This document shows positions 51,039 through 61,177 of a DNA stretch of 64,000 bases, in pieces; position 1 is the first letter of the stretch, and every line of letters begins with the position of its first letter. The position numbers and the translations under genes were made by a program. Source of the DNA: Flavobacteriaceae bacterium (GTDB lineage Bacteria > Bacteroidota > Bacteroidia > Flavobacteriales > Flavobacteriaceae); the NCBI GenBank assembly GCA_002719315.1, contig PBHD01000001.1:212292-276291 (forward strand). The letters run 5' to 3'. Under the pieces are notes generated by a model. It worked only from the letters and a program-made list of their open reading frames with translations, made no database searches and was not told the DNA's origin.

Positions 51039-51153
51039 TTAGCTAAATTAAAATGTTTAAAACAGAATGTGTTAAAAAAACGAAAACCTTATTACATAAA
51101 TATGAAAAATTGAATGTTTATAAAAAAAAATAAATGTTAATAAGTATTAAAAA

Positions 51154-52107
51154 CTACTCTAAAAAACTACCCATAGAAATAAACTTGTTTCTTCTTCTAT
51201 TGATTAACTTTTCATAAGAAAACTTTTTAGTTTCTTGAAAAGCCATAATGATTTCATTTTTAACATCTTTGAAAATTTTATCTCTATCAAAATGAGCACC
51301 TCCAAGAGGCTCTTTTATTATTTTATCAATTAATTTGGCTTTCAACATATCTTTTGCAGTCAACTTTAAAACTTCAGCAGCTTTTTCCTTATGCTCCCAA
51401 CTTCTCCATAGTATTGAAGAGCATGATTCGGGAGAAATTACAGAATACCATGTGTTTTCTAGCATAAATATATTATCACCTACTCCAATTCCTAATGCTC
51501 CACCAGAAGCACCTTCTCCTATTATAATAACAGTAATTGGAACCTTAATGGATGACATTTCAAAAATGTTTCTAGCAATTGCCTCACCTTGACCTCTTTC
51601 CTCTGCTTCAATTCCTGGAAAAGCACCAGGAGTATCAATCAAGCTAACAATTGGTATATTGAACTTTTCTGCAGATTTCATTAATCTTAAAGCTTTTCTG
51701 TAACCCTCTGGATTTGACATACCAAAATTTCTAAATTGTCTGGTTTTTGTATTGTAACCCTTTTGAGTTCCAATAAACATAAACGACTGATCATCTATTT
51801 TCCCAAGACCCCCAATCATTGCTTTATCATCTCCAAAATTTCTGTCACCATGTAATTCTAAAAAAGAATCTCCACAAATAGCTTTTATATAATCTAAAGT
51901 ATAAGGTCTAGAAGGATGTCTAGATAACTGAACTCTTTGCCATGCAGTTAAATTACTATAAATTTTCTTTTTAATATAAACCAGTTTTTTGTTTATTGAT
52001 TTATATGTTTCAGAAACATCAACTTCACTTTCACTTGCAATTTTTTTAAAATTTTCAAGCTGATCATTTAACTCTTTAATAGGCAATTCAAAATCTAAAT
52101 ATTCCAT
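51154..52107 (-). CDS. accA: Acetyl-CoA carboxylase carboxyltransferase subunit alpha
   Basis: '[20 protein letters not shown]', '[20 protein letters not shown]', '[29 protein letters not shown]', '[15 protein letters not shown]'. Confidence 0.97.
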   Translation of the reverse strand: MEYLDFELPIKELNDQLENFKKIASESEVDVSETYKSINKKLVYIKKKIYSNLTAWQRVQLSRHPSRPYTLDYIKAICGDSFLELHGDRNFGDDKAMIGGLGKIDDQSFMFIGTQKGYNTKTRQFRNFGMSNPEGYRKALRLMKSAEKFNIPIVSLIDTPGAFPGIEAEERGQGEAIARNIFEMSSIKVPITVIIIGEGASGGALGIGVGDNIFMLENTWYSVISPESCSSILWRSWEHKEKAAEVLKLTAKDMLKAKLIDKIIKEPLGGAHFDRDKIFKDVKNEIIMAFQETKKFSYEKLINRRRNKFISMGSFLE

Positions 52108-52154
52108 ATATAAAATTGTAATTTATAAAAAATACTTTTTAAAAATATGAGATT

Positions 52155-53033
52155 TTATTTTTTTTTGAATTTAAAAAAACCATTTATAATTACTGCAATT
52201 AATATTATAATAAATCCAATATAAAAATTAATTGACAAATACTCACTTTCACCAAAAATTATTAGAGAGATAAAAATAGCATAAACGGGTTCCATGTTTA
52301 TTATCATCATAATTGTGAAAGGTTTTAAATACTTAATTAAATCTACAGATTTTGTAAAAGCATAAGAAGTACATGCAATCGCCAATATTAATAATAACAT
52401 AAAATCTTGGCTACTTATTTCTTTTAACGAAAAAGATTTATCAATAAACAAATAATAACATAAAAATGAAAATAAAAACCCTATAAACAATTCATAAAAA
52501 GAAATTGTAAGAGATGAATTATTTACAATAATTCTGCTGTTTAATATTGTAAAAACAGAAATTAGAATTGCAGAAATTAAGGCAACTATTAACCCATCAA
52601 TAAATTTTATTTCTGCATTAAAGATAATTGAAACGCCAAATAAAGATAAAATTCCCAAAATTAATTCGTAGAATAAAAATTTTTTCTTAAAAAACAAAGG
52701 CTCAATAAGTGATGTCAAAAATGCTGCAGAAGACATCATAGAAACTGTTATAGAAACATTAGAGATCTTAATAGCATAAAAAAAAGTTATCCAGTGAAGC
52801 GCAATTATCAGCCCGCAAATAAAAACTTTTTTTATTAAAGCTTTTTTTAATATTATTTTTTTTTTATCGTAAAAAAAAATAAATAAAGCTAAAAACAAGA
52901 CTGCAATTCCCATTCTAAATATTGTTAATTTAATTGCAGATATAGAAATTAATGCTCCCAAAACTGAAGTGAAGCCAAAAAGAAAAACAATAAAGTGAAG
53001 TTGTAATATGTTTTTTGCTCTATTGTCTTGCAT
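52155..53033 (-). CDS. EamA/DMT-family transporter
   Basis: About ten hydrophobic helices, internal duplication, 'EPLFFKKKFLFYELILGILSLFGVSIIF' EamA-like. Confidence 0.85.
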   Translation of the reverse strand: MQDNRAKNILQLHFIVFLFGFTSVLGALISISAIKLTIFRMGIAVLFLALFIFFYDKKKIILKKALIKKVFICGLIIALHWITFFYAIKISNVSITVSMMSSAAFLTSLIEPLFFKKKFLFYELILGILSLFGVSIIFNAEIKFIDGLIVALISAILISVFTILNSRIIVNNSSLTISFYELFIGFLFSFLCYYLFIDKSFSLKEISSQDFMLLLILAIACTSYAFTKSVDLIKYLKPFTIMMIINMEPVYAIFISLIIFGESEYLSINFYIGFIIILIAVIINGFFKFKKK

Positions 53034-54093
53034 ATTTCAATAAAAAATATCCTAAAAACCCAAAAATTATCAATGGAAGCCAAGCAGCTAAAAAGGGAGA
53101 GAAAGTTGATTTAGCTACTAATACACCAAAAATTTTATCAAAAAAAACAAAAATAAAACCAAGAGAAATTCCAAAAGCAAGATTAAAACCCATACCTCCC
53201 CTTCTTTTAAAAGATGAAACAGAAACAGCTATAATTGTTAAAATAAAAACAGAAAAAGGTGTGCTCCATCTCTTATGTCTAACCAAAAGATGTTCATTTA
53301 TAAGATTTGATCCTCTAACTTTTTCATCACTAATAAACTTGTTTAAATCAAAAAATGTTAAAGTTTCAGCTAAATAAGTAACTGGAGCTAAATCATCAAT
53401 AGAAAAATCTAAAAGAGTATCTTTTCTAGATAGTTTTTCATAAATCTCTTTATCTGAAATAAAGGTTCTTTTAGAATAATTTGAGAGTCTAAACAAACTG
53501 TCTCTTTCAATCCATCTAATAGTTTTAGCTTTAATTTTAAATTTCAATTTATTACCTTCAAAATGTTCAAGAGTAAAATTGTTGGCTCTTTTTCTTCTTG
53601 GATCATAATTACTTACATAAATAAATTCATTTTCATTAATTTGTTGAAAAACATTTGATGTGTTTCTTTCTTTTTTCTTGTTTATATACTTGTATCTAAA
53701 TTCATTATAACCAAGATTAGATTTTGGAATTATAAATGACCCTGCAATAAATGAAAAAACAAAAATTATACTTGACGAAATTAAATATGGTTTTAAAAAA
53801 CGAGAAAAAGATATTCCAGATCCCAAAATAGCAATAATCTCTGTATTACTTGCTAGTTTTGAGGTAAACCATATAACTGAAAGAAAAAGGAAAACAGGAT
53901 AAAGAATATTTGCAAAGTGCCATGTAAAATCAAGATAATAATTTATTATTTCATTAAAAGGAACTTCTTTTTCTCGAAACTTGTCTATTTTTTCTGCAAT
54001 ATCAACCATTACTCCTATAGGTATAAATAATAATAACATTACAAAAAATGTTGTCAAGTATTTTTTTATAATATATCTATCAATAATTTTCAT
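53020..54093 (-). CDS. LptF/LptG (YjgP/YjgQ)-family LPS export permease
   Basis: 'IIDRYIIKKYLTTFFVMLLLFIPIGVMVDI', 'PVFLFLSVIWFTSKLASNTEIIAILGSGISFSRFLKPYL'. Confidence 0.92.
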   Translation of the reverse strand: MKIIDRYIIKKYLTTFFVMLLLFIPIGVMVDIAEKIDKFREKEVPFNEIINYYLDFTWHFANILYPVFLFLSVIWFTSKLASNTEIIAILGSGISFSRFLKPYLISSSIIFVFSFIAGSFIIPKSNLGYNEFRYKYINKKKERNTSNVFQQINENEFIYVSNYDPRRKRANNFTLEHFEGNKLKFKIKAKTIRWIERDSLFRLSNYSKRTFISDKEIYEKLSRKDTLLDFSIDDLAPVTYLAETLTFFDLNKFISDEKVRGSNLINEHLLVRHKRWSTPFSVFILTIIAVSVSSFKRRGGMGFNLAFGISLGFIFVFFDKIFGVLVAKSTFSPFLAAWLPLIIFGFLGYFLLKYARQ

Positions 54094-55220
54094 AACCTAT
54101 TGCCCAATTTACTAATCATTTTTGATTTCCATAAAGAAAATGTACCCTCTAAAATTTGTTTTCGTGATTCATTTAACAACCAATTATAAAAACCTAAGTT
54201 ATGAATTGAAGCTATTTGTTTCCCTAAAATCTCATTTATAGAAAATAAATGCCTTAAATAAGCTTTCGAATATTCATGGTCAACAAAAGTATAATTTTTA
54301 TTATCTATGACTGAAAAATCATTTTCCCATTTTTTGTTTTTAATATTTATTGTTCCTTCTGAAGTAAAAAGCATTCCATTTCGAGCATTTCTAGTAGGCA
54401 TAACACAATCAAACATGTCTACACCTAAAGATATATTTTCAAGAATATTAATAGGGGTTCCAACTCCCATTAAATAACGAGGCTTATTTTCAGGCAGAAT
54501 AGAACAAACGGTTTCTACCATTTCATACATTTCCTCATCAGGCTCACCTACAGATAACCCTCCAATTGCATTTCCTTTACAATTTTTTTCTGAAATAAAA
54601 TTTGCTGATATTTTCCTTAACTCTTTATTTGTTGATCCTTGAACTATAGGAAAAAGAGTTTGTAACCACTCGTATTTATATGACAATTTTTTATGATGAA
54701 TTAAACACCTTTTCAACCATCTATGAGTTCTTTCCATAGAATCTTTATTATAGTTGTAATTTTTAGAATATGGTGGACATTCATCAAATGCCATTATTAT
54801 GTCTGCTCCTATTGACCTTTGAATTTCTATTACATTTTCTGGTGTAAAAAAATGATAAGATCCGTCAATATGTGATTTGAATTTCACTCCACTCTCTTTA
54901 ATTTTTCTGTTACTAGACAAAGAATATACTTGATATCCGCCTGAATCAGTCAAAATAGGTTTATTCCAATTCATAAAACTGGATAGTCCCCCAGCATTTT
55001 CAATTATTTTTATACCAGGTCTTAAATACAAATGATATGTATTAGCTAAAATAATGTCTGGTTTTATATCATTCTTTAGTTCTCTTTGATGAATACCCTT
55101 TACATTTGCTGATGTTCCAACTGGCATAAAAACTGGAGTTTTAATTATTCCGTTTGATGTTTTAATTAAACCAGCTCTTGCAGAAGATAATTTGTCTTTT
55201 GATACTAAGTCAAATTCCAT
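54090..55220 (-). CDS. tgt: Queuine tRNA-ribosyltransferase
   Basis: 'ARAGLIKTSNGIIKTPVFMPVGTSANVKGI', 'LTDSGGYQVYSLSSNRKI', 'GGLSVGEPDEEMYEMVE', 'DCVMPTRNARNG'. Confidence 0.97.
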   Translation of the reverse strand: MEFDLVSKDKLSSARAGLIKTSNGIIKTPVFMPVGTSANVKGIHQRELKNDIKPDIILANTYHLYLRPGIKIIENAGGLSSFMNWNKPILTDSGGYQVYSLSSNRKIKESGVKFKSHIDGSYHFFTPENVIEIQRSIGADIIMAFDECPPYSKNYNYNKDSMERTHRWLKRCLIHHKKLSYKYEWLQTLFPIVQGSTNKELRKISANFISEKNCKGNAIGGLSVGEPDEEMYEMVETVCSILPENKPRYLMGVGTPINILENISLGVDMFDCVMPTRNARNGMLFTSEGTINIKNKKWENDFSVIDNKNYTFVDHEYSKAYLRHLFSINEILGKQIASIHNLGFYNWLLNESRKQILEGTFSLWKSKMISKLGNRL

Positions 55221-55225
55221 TAAAA

Positions 55226-55233
55226 CAAATATA
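55226..55233 (-). promoter_or_regulatory. Putative -7 element TATATTTG for tgt (leaderless spacing)
   Basis: Minus-strand TATATTTG with 5-nt spacer to ATG 55220. Confidence 0.5.
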
Positions 55234-55353
55234 CTTATTGAAAAAAATAAAATGAAATTGTTGATAATTAATATGATTATTGTAATAAACTTTATAATCT
55301 ATCTTTTGAGATTGATTTTGTATGAATTAAATTAGCTCCCAAGATTCCAATAC

Positions 55354-56199
55354 ATGTCAAATATCAAAAAACTTCAAGACATAGTTATTCAAGTAAGAAG
55401 AGATATTTTAAGAATGGTCCATAAAGTTAATTCGGGTCACCCAGGTGGTTCTCTTGGCTGTGCTGAATTTTTTGTTGCATTATTTTATGATATAATGGAA
55501 ATTAAAATGCCCTTTGATATGAATGGAATAAATCAAGATGTTTTTTTTCTTTCTAATGGTCATATATCCCCTGTTTTTTATAGTGTTTTATCTAGAAAAG
55601 GATTTTTTCCTATTAAAGAATTGGAAACTTTTAGATTAATTAATTCAAGACTTCAAGGTCATCCTACAACACATGAGGGACTTCCTGGAATTAGAGTAGC
55701 ATCTGGATCTTTAGGTCAAGGATTATCTGTTTCGATTGGCGCTTCTATATCCAAAAAATTAAATAAAGATTCTAAAACAGTATACGTTTTACTCGGAGAT
55801 GGTGAACTGCAAGAAGGACAAAATTGGGAAGCTATCATGTTTGCAGCTGCAAATAATGTTGATAATTTAATTGCTACTGTAGATGTTAATGGAAAACAAA
55901 TTGATGGAACAACTGATGAGGTTTTAAACTTAGGAAATCTCAAAATGAAATTTACATCATTTGGATGGGAAGTAATACTTTTAAATAAAGGTAATAATAT
56001 TTCTGAGGTGATAAAATCTCTAAATGAAGCTAAATCAAAATTAGGTAATGGTAAGCCTATTGTTATATTGATGAAAACAGAAATGGGAAATGGAGTTGAT
56101 TTTATGATGAACACCCATGCCTGGCACGGTATTGCCCCTAATGATCAACAATTAAAAATTGGACTTAAACAAAACCCTGAAACTATAGGTGATTATTAA
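55354..56199 (+). CDS. Transketolase, N-terminal (thiamine-binding) subunit
   Basis: 'MVHKVNSGHPGGSLGCAEFFVALFYDIM', 'GHPTTHEGLPGIRVASGSLGQGLSVSIGA', 'VLLGDGELQEGQNWEAIMFAA'. Confidence 0.95.
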   Translation: MSNIKKLQDIVIQVRRDILRMVHKVNSGHPGGSLGCAEFFVALFYDIMEIKMPFDMNGINQDVFFLSNGHISPVFYSVLSRKGFFPIKELETFRLINSRLQGHPTTHEGLPGIRVASGSLGQGLSVSIGASISKKLNKDSKTVYVLLGDGELQEGQNWEAIMFAAANNVDNLIATVDVNGKQIDGTTDEVLNLGNLKMKFTSFGWEVILLNKGNNISEVIKSLNEAKSKLGNGKPIVILMKTEMGNGVDFMMNTHAWHGIAPNDQQLKIGLKQNPETIGDY

Positions 56200-56204
56200 A
56201 AATC

Positions 56205-57161
56205 ATGAAGAAAATTATAAACTTTGGAGATAAAGATACGCGATCAGGGTTCGGGGAGGGCTTAACGGAGCTTGGAAGAATAAACCCTAATATTGTTGCA
56301 TTATGTGCTGATTTAACTGGATCTTTAAAAATGCAAAATTTCAAAGAAGAAAACCCCGAAAGATTTTATCAAGTTGGTGTAGCTGAAGCAAATATGATGG
56401 GTATTGCTGCTGGATTAACTATTGGAGGTAAAATACCATTTACAGGAACCTTTGCTAATTTTTCTACAGGAAGAGTTTATGATCAAATTAGACAATCTAT
56501 TGCATACTCCTCTAAAAATGTTAAAATATGCGCTTCTCATGCTGGACTTACTCTTGGAGAAGATGGAGCTACTCATCAAATTTTAGAAGATATAGGATTA
56601 ATGAAAATGCTTCCTGGCATGACAGTTATAAATCCTTGTGATTTTAATCAAACAAAATTATCAACTATTGCTATATCTAAACACAAAGGGCCTGTATACC
56701 TTAGATTCGGAAGACCTAAAGTTCCAAACTTTACTGACGATAAATCAAACTTTGAAATTGGAAAAGGAATTTTATTAAATGAAGGCTCTGATGTGACATT
56801 AATTGCTACAGGGCATTTAGTTTGGGAAGCAATTCAAGCTGCTGAAGAAATTAAAGAACAAAACATTAATGTAGAGGTTATTAATATTCATACAATTAAA
56901 CCTTTAGACGATAAAATAATAATTGACTCTGTAAAAAAAACAGGATGTTTGGTTACGGCTGAAGAACATAATTATATTGGAGGTCTTGGAGAAAGTATAT
57001 CAGGTATGTTATCTAAAAAACACCCAACCCCTCAAGAATTTGTTGCAGTTAATGATTCTTTTGGAGAGTCAGGAACTCCTAGTCAATTAATGGAGAAATA
57101 TGGATTAAATAAAAAAACAATAATTCAAAAAATAAAAAAGGTAATTAATAGAAAAATATAA
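56205..57161 (+). CDS. Transketolase, C-terminal subunit
   Basis: 'DTRSGFGEGLTELGRINPNIVALCADLTGSLKM', 'FYQVGVAEANMMGIAAGLTIGGKIPFTGTFANFSTGRVYDQIRQSIAYS'. Confidence 0.95.
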   Translation: MKKIINFGDKDTRSGFGEGLTELGRINPNIVALCADLTGSLKMQNFKEENPERFYQVGVAEANMMGIAAGLTIGGKIPFTGTFANFSTGRVYDQIRQSIAYSSKNVKICASHAGLTLGEDGATHQILEDIGLMKMLPGMTVINPCDFNQTKLSTIAISKHKGPVYLRFGRPKVPNFTDDKSNFEIGKGILLNEGSDVTLIATGHLVWEAIQAAEEIKEQNINVEVINIHTIKPLDDKIIIDSVKKTGCLVTAEEHNYIGGLGESISGMLSKKHPTPQEFVAVNDSFGESGTPSQLMEKYGLNKKTIIQKIKKVINRKI

Positions 57162-57165
57162 GTTA

Positions 57166-57729
57166 TTGAAAAAGTTTTATTTTATTTTAATTTTTTTATT
57201 TAGCATAGAATTAATAAATTCTCAATTTGATTATGGTGTTAATGGAGGGATATCAATGAGTTCAAAGGATGCGATTAAAATCGATAATTTTGAAAACAAC
57301 ATTAGAGGGTTTTACGCTGGTATTTATGGAGAAGTCAATTTCTTAGTTTTGTATGTTCGGCCAGAAATAAATATTATTAGGTCTTCCTCTAAAATTAATT
57401 CAAAGGAATATATAGAATCAAATATAGAAATACCCGTATCTCTTGGCTATAAACTTTTTCCTTTATTTAGCATTTATGGAGGTCCCACATTTATATCTAA
57501 CTTAAATAGGAATTATAATGATTTAAATTTAAGTGAAGTAAACGATAAAAAAAATACTAGTTTTCATTTAGGAACAAGATTTTCTTTCGGTCCTTTATCA
57601 ATAAATTTAACATATAATCAAGGAAGAAATAACACTCGGTTATCTTCAAATGATTTAAACATAGAAACTGGCAAAATAGATAAATCTAATAGATTTTTAA
57701 AAATAGGACTCTCCTATTCTCTAGATTAA
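57166..57729 (+). CDS. Outer-membrane beta-barrel protein (PorT-like fold)
   Basis: Signal peptide; 'FDYGVNGGISMSS...RGFYAGIYGEVNFLVLYVRPEINI..' alternating barrel strands; terminal 'FLKIGLSYSLD'; TTG start. Confidence 0.7.
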   Translation: MKKFYFILIFLFSIELINSQFDYGVNGGISMSSKDAIKIDNFENNIRGFYAGIYGEVNFLVLYVRPEINIIRSSSKINSKEYIESNIEIPVSLGYKLFPLFSIYGGPTFISNLNRNYNDLNLSEVNDKKNTSFHLGTRFSFGPLSINLTYNQGRNNTRLSSNDLNIETGKIDKSNRFLKIGLSYSLD

Positions 57730-58490
57730 TCCTTGTCTAAATAATCTAAAATACCGTCTCCATCTGAATCATCAGGTACACCATCATTATCAATATCATA
57801 TTCATCAATAGTAAGTATCCCATCACCATCATGATCAGTCTTTTTAATTGTAAATAATGAAATTTTAAAAATCAAAGGAGAATATTCAGGAATTAAAGAT
57901 GAGCTTTGAGCAAAATATCCTAAACCTGAAGGAATGAAAATTAATCCCTGTCCATAATTTTGGTAATTTATAGTGTTATCATCATTTACAGAAAAATCGC
58001 CAGGCTTAAATTCAGAAACTCCTTCTTTAAACCCCATTACAACACTAGTTAAATCAAACCAAATTGGAATATTGCTTCTGTCAAAAATTGAACCGTCTAA
58101 CAAACTACCTTCATATGAAACATATACAGAATCAACTTTAGATGGATTTTCTCCATTTCCTTCCCTAACTGGTAAATAATATAAAGTATGATTAATTGGT
58201 CCATTATCTGATTCAATAGGTATATTTTTTTTAAAAACTTTATTAATTAAAGGGGTCTTGTTAATATTATCATCAAATATTGAGTCTATAATTATGTCTA
58301 AATTTTCAAAATCATCTAATTTTTCAAAATCTTCATAATTATAAAAATGAGTTTCTAAAAAATTTTTTAAATCTGTATCATCAGCTAAAGCTTGATCTGC
58401 CACATCTCTAATTTTAACAGAATCATCATCTTTCTTGCAAGATTTACTGATTAGAATTATTAATAAACTGTAAAAAATAATTTTTTTCAA
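57726..58490 (-). CDS. FKBP-type peptidyl-prolyl isomerase lipoprotein with C-terminal Asp/Gly-rich (TSP3/EF-like) calcium-binding repeats
   Basis: Lipobox 'LIILISKSC'; FKBP-like 'DSVYVSYEGSLLDGSIFDRSN...FKEGVSEFKPGD...IFIPSGLGYF'; C-terminal 'DHDGDGILTIDEYDIDNDGVPDDSDGDGILDYLDKD'. Confidence 0.88.
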   Translation of the reverse strand: MKKIIFYSLLIILISKSCKKDDDSVKIRDVADQALADDTDLKNFLETHFYNYEDFEKLDDFENLDIIIDSIFDDNINKTPLINKVFKKNIPIESDNGPINHTLYYLPVREGNGENPSKVDSVYVSYEGSLLDGSIFDRSNIPIWFDLTSVVMGFKEGVSEFKPGDFSVNDDNTINYQNYGQGLIFIPSGLGYFAQSSSLIPEYSPLIFKISLFTIKKTDHDGDGILTIDEYDIDNDGVPDDSDGDGILDYLDKD

Positions 58491-58559
58491 AAAAAGATTT
58501 TTTTGTTAAGCAAGATACAATTTACTTTATTTTTGTTTAAAATAAATTAGTTCTTTTTT

Positions 58560-58919
58560 ATGAGAATAGACCAATTTTTATGGAATATTAGATATTTCAA
58601 ATCAAGAAGTCAATCAACTAATGCTTGTAAAAAAGGGAAAATTAAACTAAATAACAAAATCATAAAGCCTTCCAAAGAAATTGGAATTGGAGAAATAATT
58701 GAAATAAGAAAAAAACAAAATAATTTTAAGATAAAAATATCAGATATTCCAAAAAAAAGAGTTGGCCCAAAAATCAGCAATCTATATTTTGAGGATTTAA
58801 CTGATTATTCTATCTTAAAGAAAAATCAAATGATTAATATTTCAAAAAAAATTGAAAGAAATGAAAAAGGAAGGCCAACAAAAAAACAAAGAAGAGAGAT
58901 CGACAATTTTTTAAATTAA
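58560..58919 (+). CDS. RNA-binding S4 domain protein, Hsp15-like
   Basis: 'MRIDQFLWNIRYFKSRSQSTNACKKGKIKLNNKIIKPSKEIGIGEIIEI', basic C-terminus. Confidence 0.9.
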   Translation: MRIDQFLWNIRYFKSRSQSTNACKKGKIKLNNKIIKPSKEIGIGEIIEIRKKQNNFKIKISDIPKKRVGPKISNLYFEDLTDYSILKKNQMINISKKIERNEKGRPTKKQRREIDNFLN

Positions 58920-58921
58920 AA

Positions 58922-59428
58922 ATGAATTCTAAAAAAACTAAAATAAAAGATATAGCTAACATAGAAATGTATTTAAAGAGAATAGCTTATCAGATTTACG
59001 AGGATAATCACGAAGAAGATAATTCTCTTATTATAGTTGGTGTTGAAAAAAACGGAAAAATACTAGCTGATAAAATATTTGAAATATTAAAAAATATTTC
59101 AAGTTTTGATTTAACATTAATGTCAATTCAAATAAATAAAAAAAACCCAACAAATAATATTTCATCTTCTATTGATGAAAATAAATGCTTAAATAAAAAT
59201 ATTATAATTGTTGATGATGTTCTTAATACAGGAAAAACACTAATTTATGCCGTTGATTTTTTCTTGAAAATTCCTGTTAAAAAAATACAAACTGCTGTTA
59301 TAATCAACAGAAATCATAAAAAATTTCCAATTAAAGCTGATTTTAAAGGAATTTCACTATCAACTTCAATCAAAGAACATATTGATGTAGTCCTTGATGG
59401 ATCAAAAAAAGGTATATATTTAAGTTAA
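58922..59428 (+). CDS. Phosphoribosyltransferase family protein (PyrR-like)
   Basis: 'IIVGVEKNGKILADKIFEIL', PRPP-binding loop 'NIIIVDDVLNTGKTLIYAV'. Confidence 0.87.
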   Translation: MNSKKTKIKDIANIEMYLKRIAYQIYEDNHEEDNSLIIVGVEKNGKILADKIFEILKNISSFDLTLMSIQINKKNPTNNISSSIDENKCLNKNIIIVDDVLNTGKTLIYAVDFFLKIPVKKIQTAVIINRNHKKFPIKADFKGISLSTSIKEHIDVVLDGSKKGIYLS

Positions 59429-59950
59429 TTTTTCTTTTATTTCAGAAATAACTTCACTAGTATTTTTATTTTCAATATCAATTATATAATCAGCTTGATT
59501 ATAAAAAACATTTCTTTCAAATAAATGTTTGGAAATAAAACTATTTAAATCTTTTTTTGAATTTATATTTGAAATTAAAGGTCTTTTTTCTTTTTCATAA
59601 AACAATCTATTTGTTAATTGATTACTTGAGGATTTCAAATAAAAAGATTTTAATTGTTTATTATTCTTAATCAATTCTATATTATTTGAATAACATGGTG
59701 TTCCTCCTCCTGTTGAAATAACATATTTAATGTTTTTATCTAATATCGATTCTAAATATTTATTTTCAATATTCCTAAAATAAATTTCTCCTCTTTCAAA
59801 AAATATATCACTAATTGATTTTTTTTCATAAGATTCAATATAACTATCTAAATCAAAAAAATCTATCATAAATTCTTTAGATAGTTTTCTTCCAATATAA
59901 GATTTCCCAACCCCCATATATCCAATAAGAATAATTGAATAATTTATCAT
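59420..59950 (-). CDS. aroK: Shikimate kinase
   Basis: 'IILIGYMGVGKSYIGRKLSKEFMIDFFDLDSYIE', 'GEIYFRNIENKYLESIL', 'VISTGGGTPCY', 'KRPLIS'. Confidence 0.93.
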   Translation of the reverse strand: MINYSIILIGYMGVGKSYIGRKLSKEFMIDFFDLDSYIESYEKKSISDIFFERGEIYFRNIENKYLESILDKNIKYVISTGGGTPCYSNNIELIKNNKQLKSFYLKSSSNQLTNRLFYEKEKRPLISNINSKKDLNSFISKHLFERNVFYNQADYIIDIENKNTSEVISEIKEKLT

Positions 59951-60012
59951 TATAATAAAAATTATGTAGCAAATTTATATTAATTAGCCATTATAAATTA
60001 ATAATAGATAAT

Positions 60013-60020
60013 TATATTTG
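60013..60020 (+). promoter_or_regulatory. Putative -7 element TATATTTG for the tRNA cluster
   Basis: TAnnTTTG match 11 nt before the first tRNA-Lys. Confidence 0.5.
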
Positions 60021-60031
60021 CAGGCTCAAAA

Positions 60032-60104
60032 GATTCGGTAGCTCAGTTGGTAGAGCATCTCCCTTTTAAGGAGAGGGTCCTGGGTTCGAGACCCAGCCGA
60101 ATCA
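60032..60104 (+). tRNA. tRNA-Lys (anticodon TTT), copy 1
   Basis: 73 nt; acceptor gattcgg/ccgaatc, anticodon loop cttttaa, T arm ctgggttcgagacccag. Confidence 0.97.
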
Positions 60105-60112
60105 CAAAGTAA

Positions 60113-60185
60113 GACTTGGTAGCTCAGTTGGTAGAGCATCTCCCTTTTAAGGAGAGGGTCCTGGGTTCGAGACCCAGCCAAGTCA
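60113..60185 (+). tRNA. tRNA-Lys (anticodon TTT), copy 2
   Basis: 73 nt; acceptor gacttgg/ccaagtc; all other arms identical to copy 1. Confidence 0.97.
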
Positions 60186-60194
60186 CTTAAAATT

Positions 60195-60280
60195 GCGCAT
60201 GTGGCGGAATTGGTATACGCGCTAGGTTGAGGGCCTAGTGGGGTTTATTCCCCATGGAAGTTCGAGTCTTCTCATGCGCA
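60195..60280 (+). tRNA. tRNA-Leu (anticodon GAG)
   Basis: 86 nt; acceptor gcgcatg/catgcgc, anticodon stem ctagg/cctag with loop ttgaggg, long variable arm tggggtttattcccca. Confidence 0.95.
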
Positions 60281-60301
60281 CATTATTACTTCTATAATTC
60301 C

Positions 60302-60309
60302 TATATTTG
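60302..60309 (+). promoter_or_regulatory. Putative -7 element TATATTTG upstream of crtB
   Basis: TAnnTTTG match 19 nt before ATG 60329. Confidence 0.4.
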
Positions 60310-60328
60310 ATTGTTTAATATTTAAAAA

Positions 60329-61168
60329 ATGATAAGTCTCTTCAATAATATTAGTCAGGAATTTAGCAAACAAGTGACAATTAAATATAGCACATCATTT
60401 TCCTTAGCTACTAAAACATTAGATTCTTCAATCAGAAATCATATATATAACATTTATGGTTTTGTCCGTTTTGCAGATGAAATAGTTGACACTTTTCATG
60501 ACTTTCCTAAAAAAGAGCTTTTAGAAAATTTTGAAAAAAATTTATTGATGGCATTAGATAATAAAATTAGCTTAAATCCTATTTTAAATTCATTTCAAAT
60601 TACTGTTAATAAATTTAATATTGATTACTCTTTAATTGAAGCTTTTTTAAAAAGCATGAGGTGGGATTTAAATAAAAAAGAATATAAATCACAAAAAGAA
60701 TATAAAAAATATATATATGGATCTGCAGATGTAGTTGGTCTAATGTGTTTAAAAGTTTTTGTTAATGGAGATCAATTAAAATATGATGAGCTAATGCCAA
60801 ATGCAATGGCTCTTGGATCAGCATTTCAAAAAGTGAATTTTTTAAGAGACTTAAAAAATGATTTTGAAAATTTAAATAGATCTTATTTTCCAAATATTGA
60901 TTTTACTAACTTTTCTGAAGAATCAAAAAAAAGAATAATTAATGAAATTAAAAATGATTTTAATTTAGCATTAAAAGGAATCAAAAAGCTCCCTAATACT
61001 TCTAAATTAGGAGTTTATACTGCGTATAAATATTATTACAAATTACTCAATAAGTTAGAAAACACTCCTTCTGTTAAAATTAAATCTACAAGAATTAGAA
61101 TACCAAATTATCAAAAAATTAAACTTTTATTGTACTCTTATTTTCAACATCAATTTAAATTTATATAA
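60329..61168 (+). CDS. crtB: Phytoene synthase (squalene/phytoene synthase family)
   Basis: 'YSTSFSLATKTLDSSIRNHIYNIYGFVRFADEIVDTF', 'YIYGSADVVGLMCLKVF', 'ALGSAFQKVNFLRDLKNDFENLNRSYFP'. Confidence 0.93.
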   Translation: MISLFNNISQEFSKQVTIKYSTSFSLATKTLDSSIRNHIYNIYGFVRFADEIVDTFHDFPKKELLENFEKNLLMALDNKISLNPILNSFQITVNKFNIDYSLIEAFLKSMRWDLNKKEYKSQKEYKKYIYGSADVVGLMCLKVFVNGDQLKYDELMPNAMALGSAFQKVNFLRDLKNDFENLNRSYFPNIDFTNFSEESKKRIINEIKNDFNLALKGIKKLPNTSKLGVYTAYKYYYKLLNKLENTPSVKIKSTRIRIPNYQKIKLLLYSYFQHQFKFI

Positions 61169-61177
61169 TTTTATATC

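Noticed and set aside
60032-60185. Integration site or mobile-element repeat at duplicated tRNAs
   Set aside because: The repeats are complete functional tRNAs with no integrase or att-like partial copy in the flanks.
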